Of a DNA stretch of 64,000 nt, positions 43,095 through 50,382 are shown one piece after another. This DNA comes from Motilibacter aurantiacus. Its GTDB lineage: Bacteria; Actinomycetota; Actinomycetes; Motilibacterales; Motilibacteraceae. A model generated the notes under the pieces. That model saw only the letters and a list, made by a program, of their open reading frames with translations, searched no databases and was not told the DNA's origin. The stretch covers positions 90,863-154,862 of the forward strand of contig NZ_JAANNO010000005.1 of assembly GCF_011250645.1 (NCBI RefSeq). Direction: 5' to 3'. The stretch's first letter is position 1, and the number at the start of each line of letters is the position of its first letter. The position numbers and the translations under genes are program-made.

Positions 43095-44022
43095 AGCGGA
43101 TCCTCGGATCGAGTACGCCGTAGAGCAGGTCCACCACCAGCGTCGCCGAGACGTAGACGAGGACGAGCAGCGTGACGAGGCCGACGACGACAGGGGCCTC
43201 CCCGGCACGGGCCGAGGACGCGATCTGCCGGCCGAGGCCGTTGAGGTTGAAGATCTGCTCGGTCACGATGGCCGTGCCGAAGATCGTGCCGACCTCGGTG
43301 CCCAGGAAGGTGATCACCGGGATCAGCGAGTTGCGCAGGGTGTGCACCCCGACGACTCTGCGCCGCGGCAGGCCCTTGGCCACCGCCGTGCGCACGTAGT
43401 CGGCGCGCAGGTTCTCGACGATGCTCGTCCGGGTCAGCCGGGACGAGTACGCCAGGCCGAGCAGCGCGGTCGTCAGGCCGGGCAGGATGTACGCCACCGG
43501 CCACCCCTGCGTCGTGCCCGCGACCGGCAGGTGGAAGACGTCCCTGCCTTGCACGCCGATGAAGTACTGCAGGACGAACGCCATGACGAACGCGGGGAAC
43601 GAGACGAACAGCAGCGTCGTGAACAGCACCGCCTTGTCCACGACGCCGCCTCTTCGCAGGCCGGCCAGCAGGCCCAGCCCGAGCCCGAGGATCGCCTGGA
43701 TGCCCAGGCCGGTGAGCGTCAGCTTCACCGACACCGGCCACTGCTGCTGGAGCAGGTCGGTGACGGGACGCTCGTTGAACGTCTTGCCCAGGTCGCCCGT
43801 GGCGAGCTTGCCCATGTACTTGCCGTACTGGACGACGAGCGGGTCGTTGAGGTTGTACTCGGCCCGCAGGAAGGCCGCTCGCGCAGGGTCCGGGCGCTTC
43901 TCGCCGGACAGGCGCTGGACCGGGTCACCGGGCGTCGCGTAGACCATCGCGAAGATCAGGAAGGTCGTACCGAAGAAGACCGGGATCATCTGCAGGATCC
44001 GGCGGACGGCGTAACGCCCCAT
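43087..44022 (-). CDS. dppB: Peptide ABC transporter permease DppB
   Basis: A 311-residue permease starting MGRYAVRRILQMIPVFF, the usual DppB/OppB opening. The EAA loop is RTAVAKGLPRRRVVGVHTLRN. Six membrane helices are apparent. The ATG at 44022 has GGAGAGGAGG upstream. It is separated from dppA by 140 bp that hold two hairpins, so the permease genes are probably expressed below dppA. Confidence 0.92.
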   Translation of the reverse strand: MGRYAVRRILQMIPVFFGTTFLIFAMVYATPGDPVQRLSGEKRPDPARAAFLRAEYNLNDPLVVQYGKYMGKLATGDLGKTFNERPVTDLLQQQWPVSVKLTLTGLGIQAILGLGLGLLAGLRRGGVVDKAVLFTTLLFVSFPAFVMAFVLQYFIGVQGRDVFHLPVAGTTQGWPVAYILPGLTTALLGLAYSSRLTRTSIVENLRADYVRTAVAKGLPRRRVVGVHTLRNSLIPVITFLGTEVGTIFGTAIVTEQIFNLNGLGRQIASSARAGEAPVVVGLVTLLVLVYVSATLVVDLLYGVLDPRIRYD

Positions 44023-44056
44023 CGTGCCCCTCCTCTCCTTGTGCTGGGAACGGCCA

Positions 44057-44086
44057 GGGGCAGCCGGCCAGCAGGCCGGCTGCCCC
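44057..44086 (-). terminator. Intercistronic hairpin between dppA and dppB
   Basis: GGGGCAGCCGGCC (44057-44069) pairs perfectly with GGCCGGCTGCCCC (44074-44086) around a 4-nt loop. It is a probable partial terminator or mRNA-stabilising hairpin. Confidence 0.6.
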
Positions 44087-44137
44087 ACGCGGTCCACGGT
44101 GCCTGCCGGGGGTCCCTATCCCCCCGGGAGGCGGCTT

Positions 44138-44161
44138 CGATCGTGCCGAAGGCCGATCGAG
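44138..44161 (-). other. Hairpin directly after the dppA stop
   Basis: TCGATCG (44138-44144) and CGATCGA (44155-44161), with an inner GCC/GGC stem, form a stem-loop adjacent to the dppA TAA. It could protect the dppA message from 3' decay. Confidence 0.45.
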
Positions 44162-44162
44162 G

Positions 44163-45824
44163 TTACTTGAGCGAGATGTTGACCTTGTCGATGCGGTCGA
44201 AGGCGTCGACGCTCACGTTGGTCACGCGCTCGGAGTTGGCGGCGTTGGTGACGCCGAAGAAGAGCGGGATGACCGGGAACTCCTCGGCCAGGATGCTCTC
44301 GGCCTGCTTCCAGTCGGCGATGGCGGCCTCCTCGGTCGCCTCCGTCTGGCCCTTCTTCACCAGGTCGTCGAACTTCGGGTTGCTGTAGCCGTAGTAGTTC
44401 GAGCTACCGCCGGTCGTGTAGAGCGGGCCGAGGTAGTTCTGCATCGACGGGTAGTCCATGATCCAGCCGAGGCGGAACGGGCCGAAGCCCTGCTTGCTGC
44501 TCTTGGACTTGTCCAGGTCGTCGAGCAGGACGTCGAACGAGGGCTTGGGCTCCGCGACGCACTGGACGCCGAGCGTCTGCTGGATCTGGTTGCAGGCCGC
44601 CGTGACCCACTCCTTGTGACCACCGTCGGCGTTGTACGTGATGGTCATGTCGGAGAGGCCGCCACCCTCGGCGAGCAGCTGCTTGGCCCGCTCGGGGTTG
44701 AAGGTGCAGAACTCGCCGCACGAGCCTTCCTGGTAGCCCGCGACGACCGGGCTCACGAACGCGTCGGCCGGCTCTCGGGTGTTGTTGAACACCGTCGTGG
44801 CGATGGCCTCACGGTCGATCGCCATCGAGATCGCCTGGCGGACCTTGATGTTCGCGTACTTCTGGTCGTACGTCGGGAAGCCGAAGAAGTCGTACCGCGA
44901 CGACGGGAAGGTCTGGTAGCGGTCGCCCAGCTCCTGCTCGGCGTTGGCGAGCGCGCTCGGCGGCAGCGAGTCCATGACGTCGAGGTTGCCGGCCGTCAGG
45001 TCGTTGTACGCCGTCTCGAGGCTCTCGTAGATCTTGAAGTCGATCCCGTCGACCTTGGGCTTGGTGCCCTTGAAGTCGGCGTAGGTGTCGACCGCGATCG
45101 ACTCCTTGTGGTTCCAGGAGCCGTTCATCTTGAAGGGGCCGTTGCCGATCGGGGCCTCTTCGAACGCCTTGATGTCACCGAACGCGGCTTCGGGCATCGG
45201 GTAGAACGCCGTGTAGCCGAGCGAGGTCTTGAAGGTGTTGTCCGGCGCGGTCAGCGTGACCGTGAACTCGGTGTCGGACACCTTCTTCAGGCCCGAGAGG
45301 GCCTGAGCGGTCGCCTCGGGGACCTTCTCGTCGTCCGGGTTCGGGTCCTCGGGGTTGAGGTCGCTGTAACCCTCGATGCTCCCGAAGAAGTAGTTGTTGT
45401 TCTGCCCGTTGGCGTTCAGCGCGCCGTAGTTCCAGGCATTGATGAACGAGTCCGACGTGACCGGCTCACCGTTGTGGAACGTCCACCCCGGGTTGAGCTT
45501 GATGTCCCACGTCTTGTTGTCGCTCGAGTCGACCGCAGCGGCGAGCTCGGTCAGCACCGGCTTGTTCTGCTCGTCGTAGTCGACGAGGCCGACGAACAGG
45601 GCGTCGAGCACCTCGGCGCCCGCGGTCTCGTTCGTGTTCGTGGGAACGAGGTACTGCGGCTCCGAGATCTCGATGGAGACCCGGCCTCCCGTGGTGCCGC
45701 CACTGGCGGAACCGCTCGACGACGGGCTGCTCGTATCGTCGTCGTCGCCACCGCCGCAGCCGGCGACGACGAGGGACAGCGCCGCCAGCCCGACTCCGAG
45801 GCGCGCGACCTTCAGTCCACGCAT
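44163..45824 (-). CDS. dppA: Peptide ABC transporter substrate-binding lipoprotein DppA
   Basis: A 553-residue extracytoplasmic solute receptor (SBP family 5). The signal ends in the lipobox VAGC, with Cys23 lipidated, followed by an Asp/Ser-rich linker. Family landmarks include WDIKLNPGWTFHNGEPVTSDS, PIGNGPFKMNGSW and VRQAISMAIDREAI. AGGAGGAGG lies upstream of the ATG. It is first in dppABCDF and is set apart from dppB by hairpins, in keeping with a need for more receptor than permease. Ligand length cannot be told from sequence. Confidence 0.94.
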   Translation of the reverse strand: MRGLKVARLGVGLAALSLVVAGCGGGDDDDTSSPSSSGSASGGTTGGRVSIEISEPQYLVPTNTNETAGAEVLDALFVGLVDYDEQNKPVLTELAAAVDSSDNKTWDIKLNPGWTFHNGEPVTSDSFINAWNYGALNANGQNNNYFFGSIEGYSDLNPEDPNPDDEKVPEATAQALSGLKKVSDTEFTVTLTAPDNTFKTSLGYTAFYPMPEAAFGDIKAFEEAPIGNGPFKMNGSWNHKESIAVDTYADFKGTKPKVDGIDFKIYESLETAYNDLTAGNLDVMDSLPPSALANAEQELGDRYQTFPSSRYDFFGFPTYDQKYANIKVRQAISMAIDREAIATTVFNNTREPADAFVSPVVAGYQEGSCGEFCTFNPERAKQLLAEGGGLSDMTITYNADGGHKEWVTAACNQIQQTLGVQCVAEPKPSFDVLLDDLDKSKSSKQGFGPFRLGWIMDYPSMQNYLGPLYTTGGSSNYYGYSNPKFDDLVKKGQTEATEEAAIADWKQAESILAEEFPVIPLFFGVTNAANSERVTNVSVDAFDRIDKVNISLK

Positions 45825-46105
45825 CAAGACTCCTCCTCCTGGGACCGGCACGCGCGACTCGCGGCGACGGCCGGAACGGCCGTCGAGGTGCCCAGCTCTA
45901 CCCAGCAATGAACGAGCCACCGGGATCGGTAGCTCGCAAGCACGCTACCTGACGGTGTGTAAACACGGAGGAGGGTGTTCGTTCCAACAATGTAACGGTC
46001 ACGACACTATTGCCCGCCACGCGGTGTTACGACCGACCGCCTCCGACACGAGTCTAAGTCGTGTCCCGGGGCAACGCGTCCCGGCCCTGGCGCGGCCGCC
46101 GGCAC
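45825..46105. other. Upstream region of dppA
   Basis: About 280 bp that include the least GC-rich stretch nearby (45950-46060) and must hold the dppA promoter, though no single -35/-10 pair stands out. GACACGA-N7-TCGTGTC (46045-46065) is a perfect 7-bp inverted repeat that could be an operator or end of the Nudix transcript. Confidence 0.4.
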
Positions 46106-46186
46106 GGCCCTCGGTGTGGCCCAGGTGTGGCCCTCGGTGTGGCCCTCGGTGTGGCCCTCGGTGTGGCCCTAGGTGTGGCCCTCGAG
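46106..46186. repeat. 12-bp tandem repeat at the end of the Nudix gene
   Basis: Six units of GGCCCTCGGTGT (one of them 11 bp, one with TA in place of TC) plus a partial unit. On the minus strand a unit encodes EGHT/GHTE. The TC-to-TA unit (46165-46176) provides the TAG stop of the Nudix gene, so the rest of the array lies just beyond it. Confidence 0.9.
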
Positions 46187-46630
46187 CCCGTCCCTGCGAC
46201 GTCGCGCGGGCTCGTCCCCGGGCTCGTCCCCGGGCTCCTGCAGGACCAGCGCCTCGAGCGCCGCGACGATCGGGGCGTCGGCGGGCAGCCACTCCACCTG
46301 GTGCCAGCTCCCCGCGGGGAGCCAGCGCAGCAGGTCGTGGTCCTGCAGGGGCTGCGGCTCGCCCGCCCCCAGGGTGCCCGTCCACACCCGCAGGACGCGG
46401 CCCGGGCCGAGCGGCCAGTCGGCGCCGACCCTCCGGCCGAGGCGTACCTCGACCCCGAGCTCCTCGGCGCACTCACGGACGAGGGCGTCCTCGTCACGCT
46501 CACCCGGCTCCACCTTGCCCCCCGGCAGCTCCCACCCCCCGGCCAGCTCCGGCGGGAAGGAGCGGCGGGCTGCGAGCAGCGCGCGCCCCCGCAGCAGGGC
46601 GACGGCCACGACGACGACGGGTGGGGTCAT
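46169..46630 (-). CDS. Nudix hydrolase (MutT-like)
   Basis: A 153-residue pyrophosphohydrolase. The Nudix box is complete: GGKVEPGERDEDALVRECAEELGV, split here as GGKVEPGE-DEDALVRE-CAEELGV. Its start resembles MutT (VVVVAVALLRGRALLAARR), so sanitation of oxidised nucleotides is possible. The ATG overlaps the EamA stop by 4 nt (ATGA). The tail is acidic then basic (EPGDEPGDEPARRRR) and ends in a DNA repeat, where a one-base variant makes the stop. Confidence 0.88.
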   Translation of the reverse strand: MTPPVVVVAVALLRGRALLAARRSFPPELAGGWELPGGKVEPGERDEDALVRECAEELGVEVRLGRRVGADWPLGPGRVLRVWTGTLGAGEPQPLQDHDLLRWLPAGSWHQVEWLPADAPIVAALEALVLQEPGDEPGDEPARRRRDGLEGHT

Positions 46631-47514
46631 CCACTCACCCTCGCACCCGCGAGGGGCACGGCAGCCCGGCGCGGCTTCGCGGTGGCGAGCACCGAGCCGA
46701 GCAGCACGAGCGGGAAGCCGATGGCGATGCCGAGGGTGAAGGGCTCGTCGAGCAGCAGGACGCCGAGTACCAGCGCGACGGCGGGGTTGACGTACGTGAT
46801 GACCGAGGCGCGGGCCGGGCCGGCCTCGGCGATCAGGGCGAAGAAGACGATGAACGCCACGGCGGTGCACACGACGGAGAGCACGGCCACCGAGAGCGCG
46901 GCCTCCCCCGACACCTCGTCGGGCCAGTGCCAGACGGCGAACGGGGTGTACACCAGGGCCACGACGGCCAGCGAGGACGCGATCACCCCGAGCGCCGGGA
47001 CCGCGGACAGCCGGCGGGCGACGATGAAGGGCCCCACGGCGTACCCGACGGCCGTGAGCAGTGCCTCGCCGACCGCCACGAGGTCGTCCGCGTGCACGTC
47101 GACCCCGGCCAAGGTGACCACCCCGGCCACACCGACCGCGAGCCCGAGCAGTCGGCGCCCGTCGACGCGCTCGGTGCCGCCGACGCGGGCGAGGACCGCC
47201 GCGACGAGCGGGGTGGTGGCGATGAGCAGCGCCGCCAGCGAGCTGGACAGGCGCACCTCGGCGTGCGACAGCAGCAGCCAGGGGCCGGCCAGCTCCACCA
47301 GCGAGTAGAGCAGCACCCAGCGCCAGTGGGGCAGCAGGGGCCGGAGCATCCCCCGGTAAGCGGCGTACGCGGTCAGCAGCACCGCGGGCGGGGCGGTCCG
47401 GGCGAACACCAGCACGTCCGGTGGGACGTCGCGCACGGCGACGCGGATGAGGAGGTACGGGATGCCCCAGATGACGCTCATCGCCAGGAACAGGAGCCAT
47501 CCACGCCGCGTCAC
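46627..47514 (-). CDS. EamA/DMT-family exporter
   Basis: A 295-residue membrane protein with about ten helices in two EamA repeats (first from FLAMSVIWGIPYLLIRVA, second from VGEALLTAVGYAVGPFIVA; PARASVITYVNPAVALVLG is typical of the second repeat). The family exports amino acids or small metabolites. It is translationally coupled to the Nudix gene. Substrate unknown. Confidence 0.88.
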   Translation of the reverse strand: MTRRGWLLFLAMSVIWGIPYLLIRVAVRDVPPDVLVFARTAPPAVLLTAYAAYRGMLRPLLPHWRWVLLYSLVELAGPWLLLSHAEVRLSSSLAALLIATTPLVAAVLARVGGTERVDGRRLLGLAVGVAGVVTLAGVDVHADDLVAVGEALLTAVGYAVGPFIVARRLSAVPALGVIASSLAVVALVYTPFAVWHWPDEVSGEAALSVAVLSVVCTAVAFIVFFALIAEAGPARASVITYVNPAVALVLGVLLLDEPFTLGIAIGFPLVLLGSVLATAKPRRAAVPLAGARVSG

Positions 47515-47597
47515 GGCGGTCAGGGTGGCACAGCGCCCGGGCGCGGCTCGCGCGGGTTTCGGCCCTCGCGGTCGAGCCCCACAGACCGGGCCCGCGC

Positions 47598-48011
47598 TCA
47601 GGCGTCGCGGCAGCCGGCCTGCCGCGGCCGCGGGGGCCGGACCATCACGGTGACCAGCCGGTCCAGCTCCGACGCCGGGTCCGCCGTCATGCCCGTGTGC
47701 ACCGCGGAGGCCTGCACGACCGTCGAGCGCGGCGCCGTCAGCCAGCGGAAGCGCTCACCGGCGGAGCGGCGGCCGTTCACCCCCGCCACCGGCTCGCCCG
47801 CGCACAGCGCCCGGACCGCCTCGAGGTGCTGGCGGACGGCGTCGACGTCGGCGTACGGGTCCAGGGCCCGCAGCCGCGCCTCGTCGAGCTCGACGCCGGC
47901 GGCGAGGAACCCCGCCGCCTGGCAGTAGACGACGGCACCGGCGTTGAGCGACTCGCCGCGCTCCACCCGGGGCACGACGCGCAGGACCGCCCACTCAAAC
48001 GCGTGCTGCAC
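47598..48011 (-). CDS. DUF3037 protein
   Basis: A 137-residue protein starting VQHAFEWAVLRVVPRVERGE, which fits DUF3037 (GAVVYCQAAGFLAAGVELDE, LDPYADVDAVRQHLEAV). The GTG at 48011 has GGAGGAG 4 nt upstream and overlaps the end of the HipA-like kinase gene by 17 bp, so the two are made together. Function unknown; such proteins often accompany HipA-like kinases, and a partner role is plausible. Confidence 0.8.
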   Translation of the reverse strand: MQHAFEWAVLRVVPRVERGESLNAGAVVYCQAAGFLAAGVELDEARLRALDPYADVDAVRQHLEAVRALCAGEPVAGVNGRRSAGERFRWLTAPRSTVVQASAVHTGMTADPASELDRLVTVMVRPPRPRQAGCRDA

Positions 48012-48786
48012 GGGACTCCTCCAGGGCCGGGAGCCAGCTGGACCGCGCCTCGACCCGCGCGAGCAGCACGTCCACGTAGCGCGCCCGCACGGCCGCCGCG
48101 TCGTCGAAGCCGGGCTCGTCGGAGAGCCACTCGTCGGGGACGAGAGCCGCCGCCTCCTCGAGCACCTCCCGGGTGACCTGACGGGCGAGCTCGGCGTCCG
48201 CCTCCGCGACCGGGCCGGCGACGGGCAGCAGGACGTGCTCGGACGCGACGGCGTAGGGCCGGGTGGCGACGTTGGCCGCGCGTGCCCAGTCGTGGTGGAA
48301 GTAGAGCGACGCGCCGTGGTCGATGAGCCAGGGGGTGCCGTGCCAGCGCAGCAGGTTGGGGTTGCGCCACGAGCGGTCGACGTTGAGCACCAATGCGTCC
48401 AGCCAGAGGACGCGCGCGGCGAACCGGGGCTCGACGACCGTGTCGAGGTCGGCGGCCGGGTCCAGGGTGAGCGAGCCGGGCAGGTAGTCCATGCCCAGGT
48501 TGCGCCCGGCCGAGGCGCGCAGCAGGTCCTGCACCTCCTGGTCGGGCTCCCCGGGGGCCAGCCCGGGGTCGAGCTCGACCTCGACGAGCTCGGGCACGGG
48601 GAGGCCGAGCCGGCGGGCCAGCTCGCCGACCACGACCTCGGCGACCAGGCTCTTGCGGCCCTGCCCGGCACCGCGGAACTTCACGACGTACGTCCCCAGG
48701 TCGTCGGCCTCGATCAGCCCGGGCAGCGAGCCACCCTCGCGCAGCGGCAGGACGTAGCGTGTCGCGTTGACGGTCCGGAGCGGCAC
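47995..48786 (-). CDS. HipA-family kinase-like protein
   Basis: A 263-residue protein related to the kinase fold of HipA. The start (TYVVKFRGAGQGRKSLVAE) has the ATP-binding Lys; the catalytic loop is LNVDRSWRNPNLL and the metal-binding motif is IDHGASLYF. It is much shorter than toxin HipA (about 440) and lacks the HipA N-terminal subdomain. No HipB-type HTH gene is adjacent; a DUF3037 gene follows instead. TACGGT 6 nt before the GTG marks a leaderless promoter. Target unknown. Confidence 0.82.
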   Translation of the reverse strand: MPLRTVNATRYVLPLREGGSLPGLIEADDLGTYVVKFRGAGQGRKSLVAEVVVGELARRLGLPVPELVEVELDPGLAPGEPDQEVQDLLRASAGRNLGMDYLPGSLTLDPAADLDTVVEPRFAARVLWLDALVLNVDRSWRNPNLLRWHGTPWLIDHGASLYFHHDWARAANVATRPYAVASEHVLLPVAGPVAEADAELARQVTREVLEEAAALVPDEWLSDEPGFDDAAAVRARYVDVLLARVEARSSWLPALEESRAARV

Positions 48787-48792
48787 CGCGCC

Positions 48793-48798
48793 ACCGTA
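48793..48798 (-). promoter_or_regulatory. -10 element TACGGT, leaderless HipA-like gene
   Basis: Minus-strand TACGGT lies 6 nt before the GTG at 48786. Confidence 0.5.
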
Positions 48799-48834
48799 TC
48801 CGTCGGCCCGAGCCCGCTGCCCGGAAGGAGCCGC

Positions 48835-48975
48835 ATGCGGCGGTCGTCCCGTCCCCCGTCGCGTCGCCGTGCCGCTCGCCGCCCTCCTCCGCCCGATCGG
48901 GTGCGCCGCCGGCTCGGGCAGGCGTGCGACGGCTGTCCCGGCGAGCAGCCGTACGCGCCGGCCGGCGCCCGGTGA
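48835..48975 (+). CDS. Candidate 46-residue Arg/Pro-rich leader protein
   Basis: GGAAGGAG (48823-48830) lies 4 nt before an ATG that opens a 46-codon frame. The product is rich in Arg and Pro and has one CDGC motif. Its TGA overlaps the GTG of the DUF1579 gene by 4 nt (GTGA, 48972-48975), the usual sign of translational coupling. It may be a true small protein or a leader that lets ribosomes reach the next gene. Composition alone could also produce it by chance. Confidence 0.4.
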   Translation: MRRSSRPPSRRRAARRPPPPDRVRRRLGQACDGCPGEQPYAPAGAR

Positions 48976-49415
48976 CCGGGGACCTGGCGGGCCGGCTGCG
49001 CCTGCTCCAGCCGCTGATCGGCCGCTGGCGCAGCTCCGGACGGGTGCTGGGGCCGGACGGGGAGGCCGTCGCGACGATCGAGGGCACGGACAGCTACCGG
49101 TGGATGCCGGGGCGGCAGTGGGTCGTGCACGAGGTCGACGTGTCGATGGGCGGCGAGCGTGTACAGGCCCTGGAGATGATCGGCGGGGCCGGGCACGTCC
49201 CGGGGTCGCTGGCGATGCGGGCGTTCGACGCCTCCGGCGACTACGGCGTCATGAGCCTGTCCGTGCTGCCCGACGGCGCGCTCCTGCTGTCCGGCGACGG
49301 GATGCGCAGCGTGCTGCGCGTCACCGCCGACGCCATGACCGCGCACTGGGAGCAGGAGGCGTCGCCGGGCACGTGGGTGCCGTGGATGCAGATGGAGTTC
49401 GCGCGCGTCGGGTGA
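48972..49415 (+). CDS. DUF1579 family protein
   Basis: A 147-residue beta-rich protein of the DUF1579/heme-binding-like barrel type (LLQPLIGRWRSSGRVLG, SYRWMPGRQWVVHEVDV, MTAHWEQEASPGTWVPW). No signal peptide. The GTG at 48972 is chosen because the preceding small frame ends across it; a GTG at 48924 is possible but has no ribosome binding site. Function unknown. Confidence 0.78.
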   Translation: MTGDLAGRLRLLQPLIGRWRSSGRVLGPDGEAVATIEGTDSYRWMPGRQWVVHEVDVSMGGERVQALEMIGGAGHVPGSLAMRAFDASGDYGVMSLSVLPDGALLLSGDGMRSVLRVTADAMTAHWEQEASPGTWVPWMQMEFARVG

Positions 49416-49441
49416 GGGCGCCGGCACGGGCGCGGGGGGGC

Positions 49442-49645
49442 TCAGGTCAGCCGGACCGTCCGGCCCCCGGCCTGCACGACGTCCCCCACCGCCAGCTGCG
49501 CGCCGCGCCGGGTCTCCGGCTGCCCGTTGAGCAGTACCTGGCCGGACTCCAGCAGCTCCTTGGCGGCACCGCCGGTGTCCACCACGCCGACCAGCTTGAG
49601 CAGCTGGCCGAGCCGGATCCCGTTGCCGACCTCCACCTCGTCCAC
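49442..49645 (-). CDS. S4-domain RNA-binding protein (YbcJ-like)
   Basis: A 67-residue protein made of one S4 domain (IRLGQLLKLVGVVDTGGAAK, VLLNGQPETRRGAQL, GDVVQAGGRTVRL). Free-standing S4 proteins of this size bind RNA or ribosomal subunits. It starts with GTG and converges with the DUF1579 gene. Confidence 0.85.
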   Translation of the reverse strand: MDEVEVGNGIRLGQLLKLVGVVDTGGAAKELLESGQVLLNGQPETRRGAQLAVGDVVQAGGRTVRLT

Positions 49646-49727
49646 CCGCTCATGGTCCCAGCCGTCCCCGCCGCCCTGTCAGTCCCCTCCGGCACGACCC
49701 GCCGCAGGAGCGACGAGGGAGGCACGG

Positions 49728-50158
49728 ATGCGGCTGCTGGTGGCCACGGCCGAGGGGCAGGGCGAACGGCCCGACGACGTCGACCGCGCGGTCGAGGCGA
49801 GCTGGTCATGCTCGGGGACGTGTGCGCCGTCGACCGGGACGACCGGGACGACCCGGGCGGCGGCTGCGGGTGTGGCCGGGCCTTCGCCGGGCTCGCCTCG
49901 CACCCGCCCCACGACCACCGCGCTGATGCGCGACCTGGACGTGACGCCCGTCGTCCTCGAGCTGGCCGTTCGCGCCTCGCTGCATGCGCGGGGGCGGGTG
50001 CTCGGCGACGGCGTGCCGGAGGACGAGGCGTACGTGCGCGAGACCGTCGACGAGCTGCTCCGCTCCGGCGGGCTGTGGCCGGCGGCACGGTCGTCGGCCG
50101 CCGGCTGGACGTGGTCTTCGTCCGCTCGCTGCCGCTGTCCGGGGCGTGGCTCGCCTGA
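49728..50158 (+). pseudogene. DUF7715-like gene broken by three single-base indels
   Basis: From the ATG at 49728 the frame reads MRLLVATAEGQGERPDD, then homology-like text moves to another frame (ELVMLGDVCAVDRDDRDD, CGCGRAFAGLASH), back again (TTALMRDLDVTPVVLELAV, EAYVRETVDELLRSGG), and once more (VVGRRLDVVFVRSLPLSG) to a TGA at 50158. The shifts fit one missing G near 49797, one extra C near 49904 and one missing G near 50084, each in a G or C run. The rebuilt protein of about 143 residues resembles a small actinobacterial family with a CGCGRAFAG motif. It is either decayed or miscalled in the assembly. Confidence 0.6.
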
Positions 50159-50182
50159 CGCCCGGCGGCCGTCGGCTAATCT
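50155..50182 (+). promoter_or_regulatory. Promoter of the manganese riboswitch transcript
   Basis: CTGACG (50155-50160) and TAATCT (50177-50182) are separated by 16 bp and would start RNA near 50189, directly at the riboswitch. Confidence 0.5.
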
Positions 50183-50185
50183 GGC

Positions 50186-50290
50186 CGTGAAGGGGAGTAG
50201 CCCTCCCGTCACCGGTCGACATGCTGGCGCTGCGGCGCCCGGTCGGTGAGCTCCCGGCGCAGGGAGTGGGCGAGACCTTCGGCACTGCAC
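50186..50290 (+). promoter_or_regulatory. yybP-ykoY manganese riboswitch
   Basis: The leader has the hallmarks of the yybP-ykoY aptamer: GAAGGGGAGTAG at the 5' side, CCGGTCGACATGC and a GCGC-TGCG-GCGC hairpin in the middle, and GGGCGAGACCTTC at the 3' side, where GAAGG/CCTTC closes the first stem. This class senses Mn2+ and turns on exporters. It precedes a GDT1/UPF0016 gene, a known target of the class. About 90 nt of expression platform follow before the GAAAGG ribosome binding site. Confidence 0.88.
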
Positions 50291-50382
50291 TGCTGACCGG
50301 TCACGCCCCCGGCGTGGCTCTCGTTGGCGTGGTGCCGGAGGGCCGCGCCGCAGCCCTTCGCATCGCGCCGGAAAGGCCGTCC

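Noticed and set aside
46106-46186. 12-bp repeats as an iteron-type origin or CRISPR
   Set aside because: No replication initiator, no AT-rich unwinding region of plasmid type and no spacers; the array continues the Nudix coding frame.
47995-48786. HipA toxin of a classical HipBA toxin-antitoxin pair
   Set aside because: There is no HipB-like HTH gene, and the protein is far shorter than HipA. It is described only as a HipA-like kinase.
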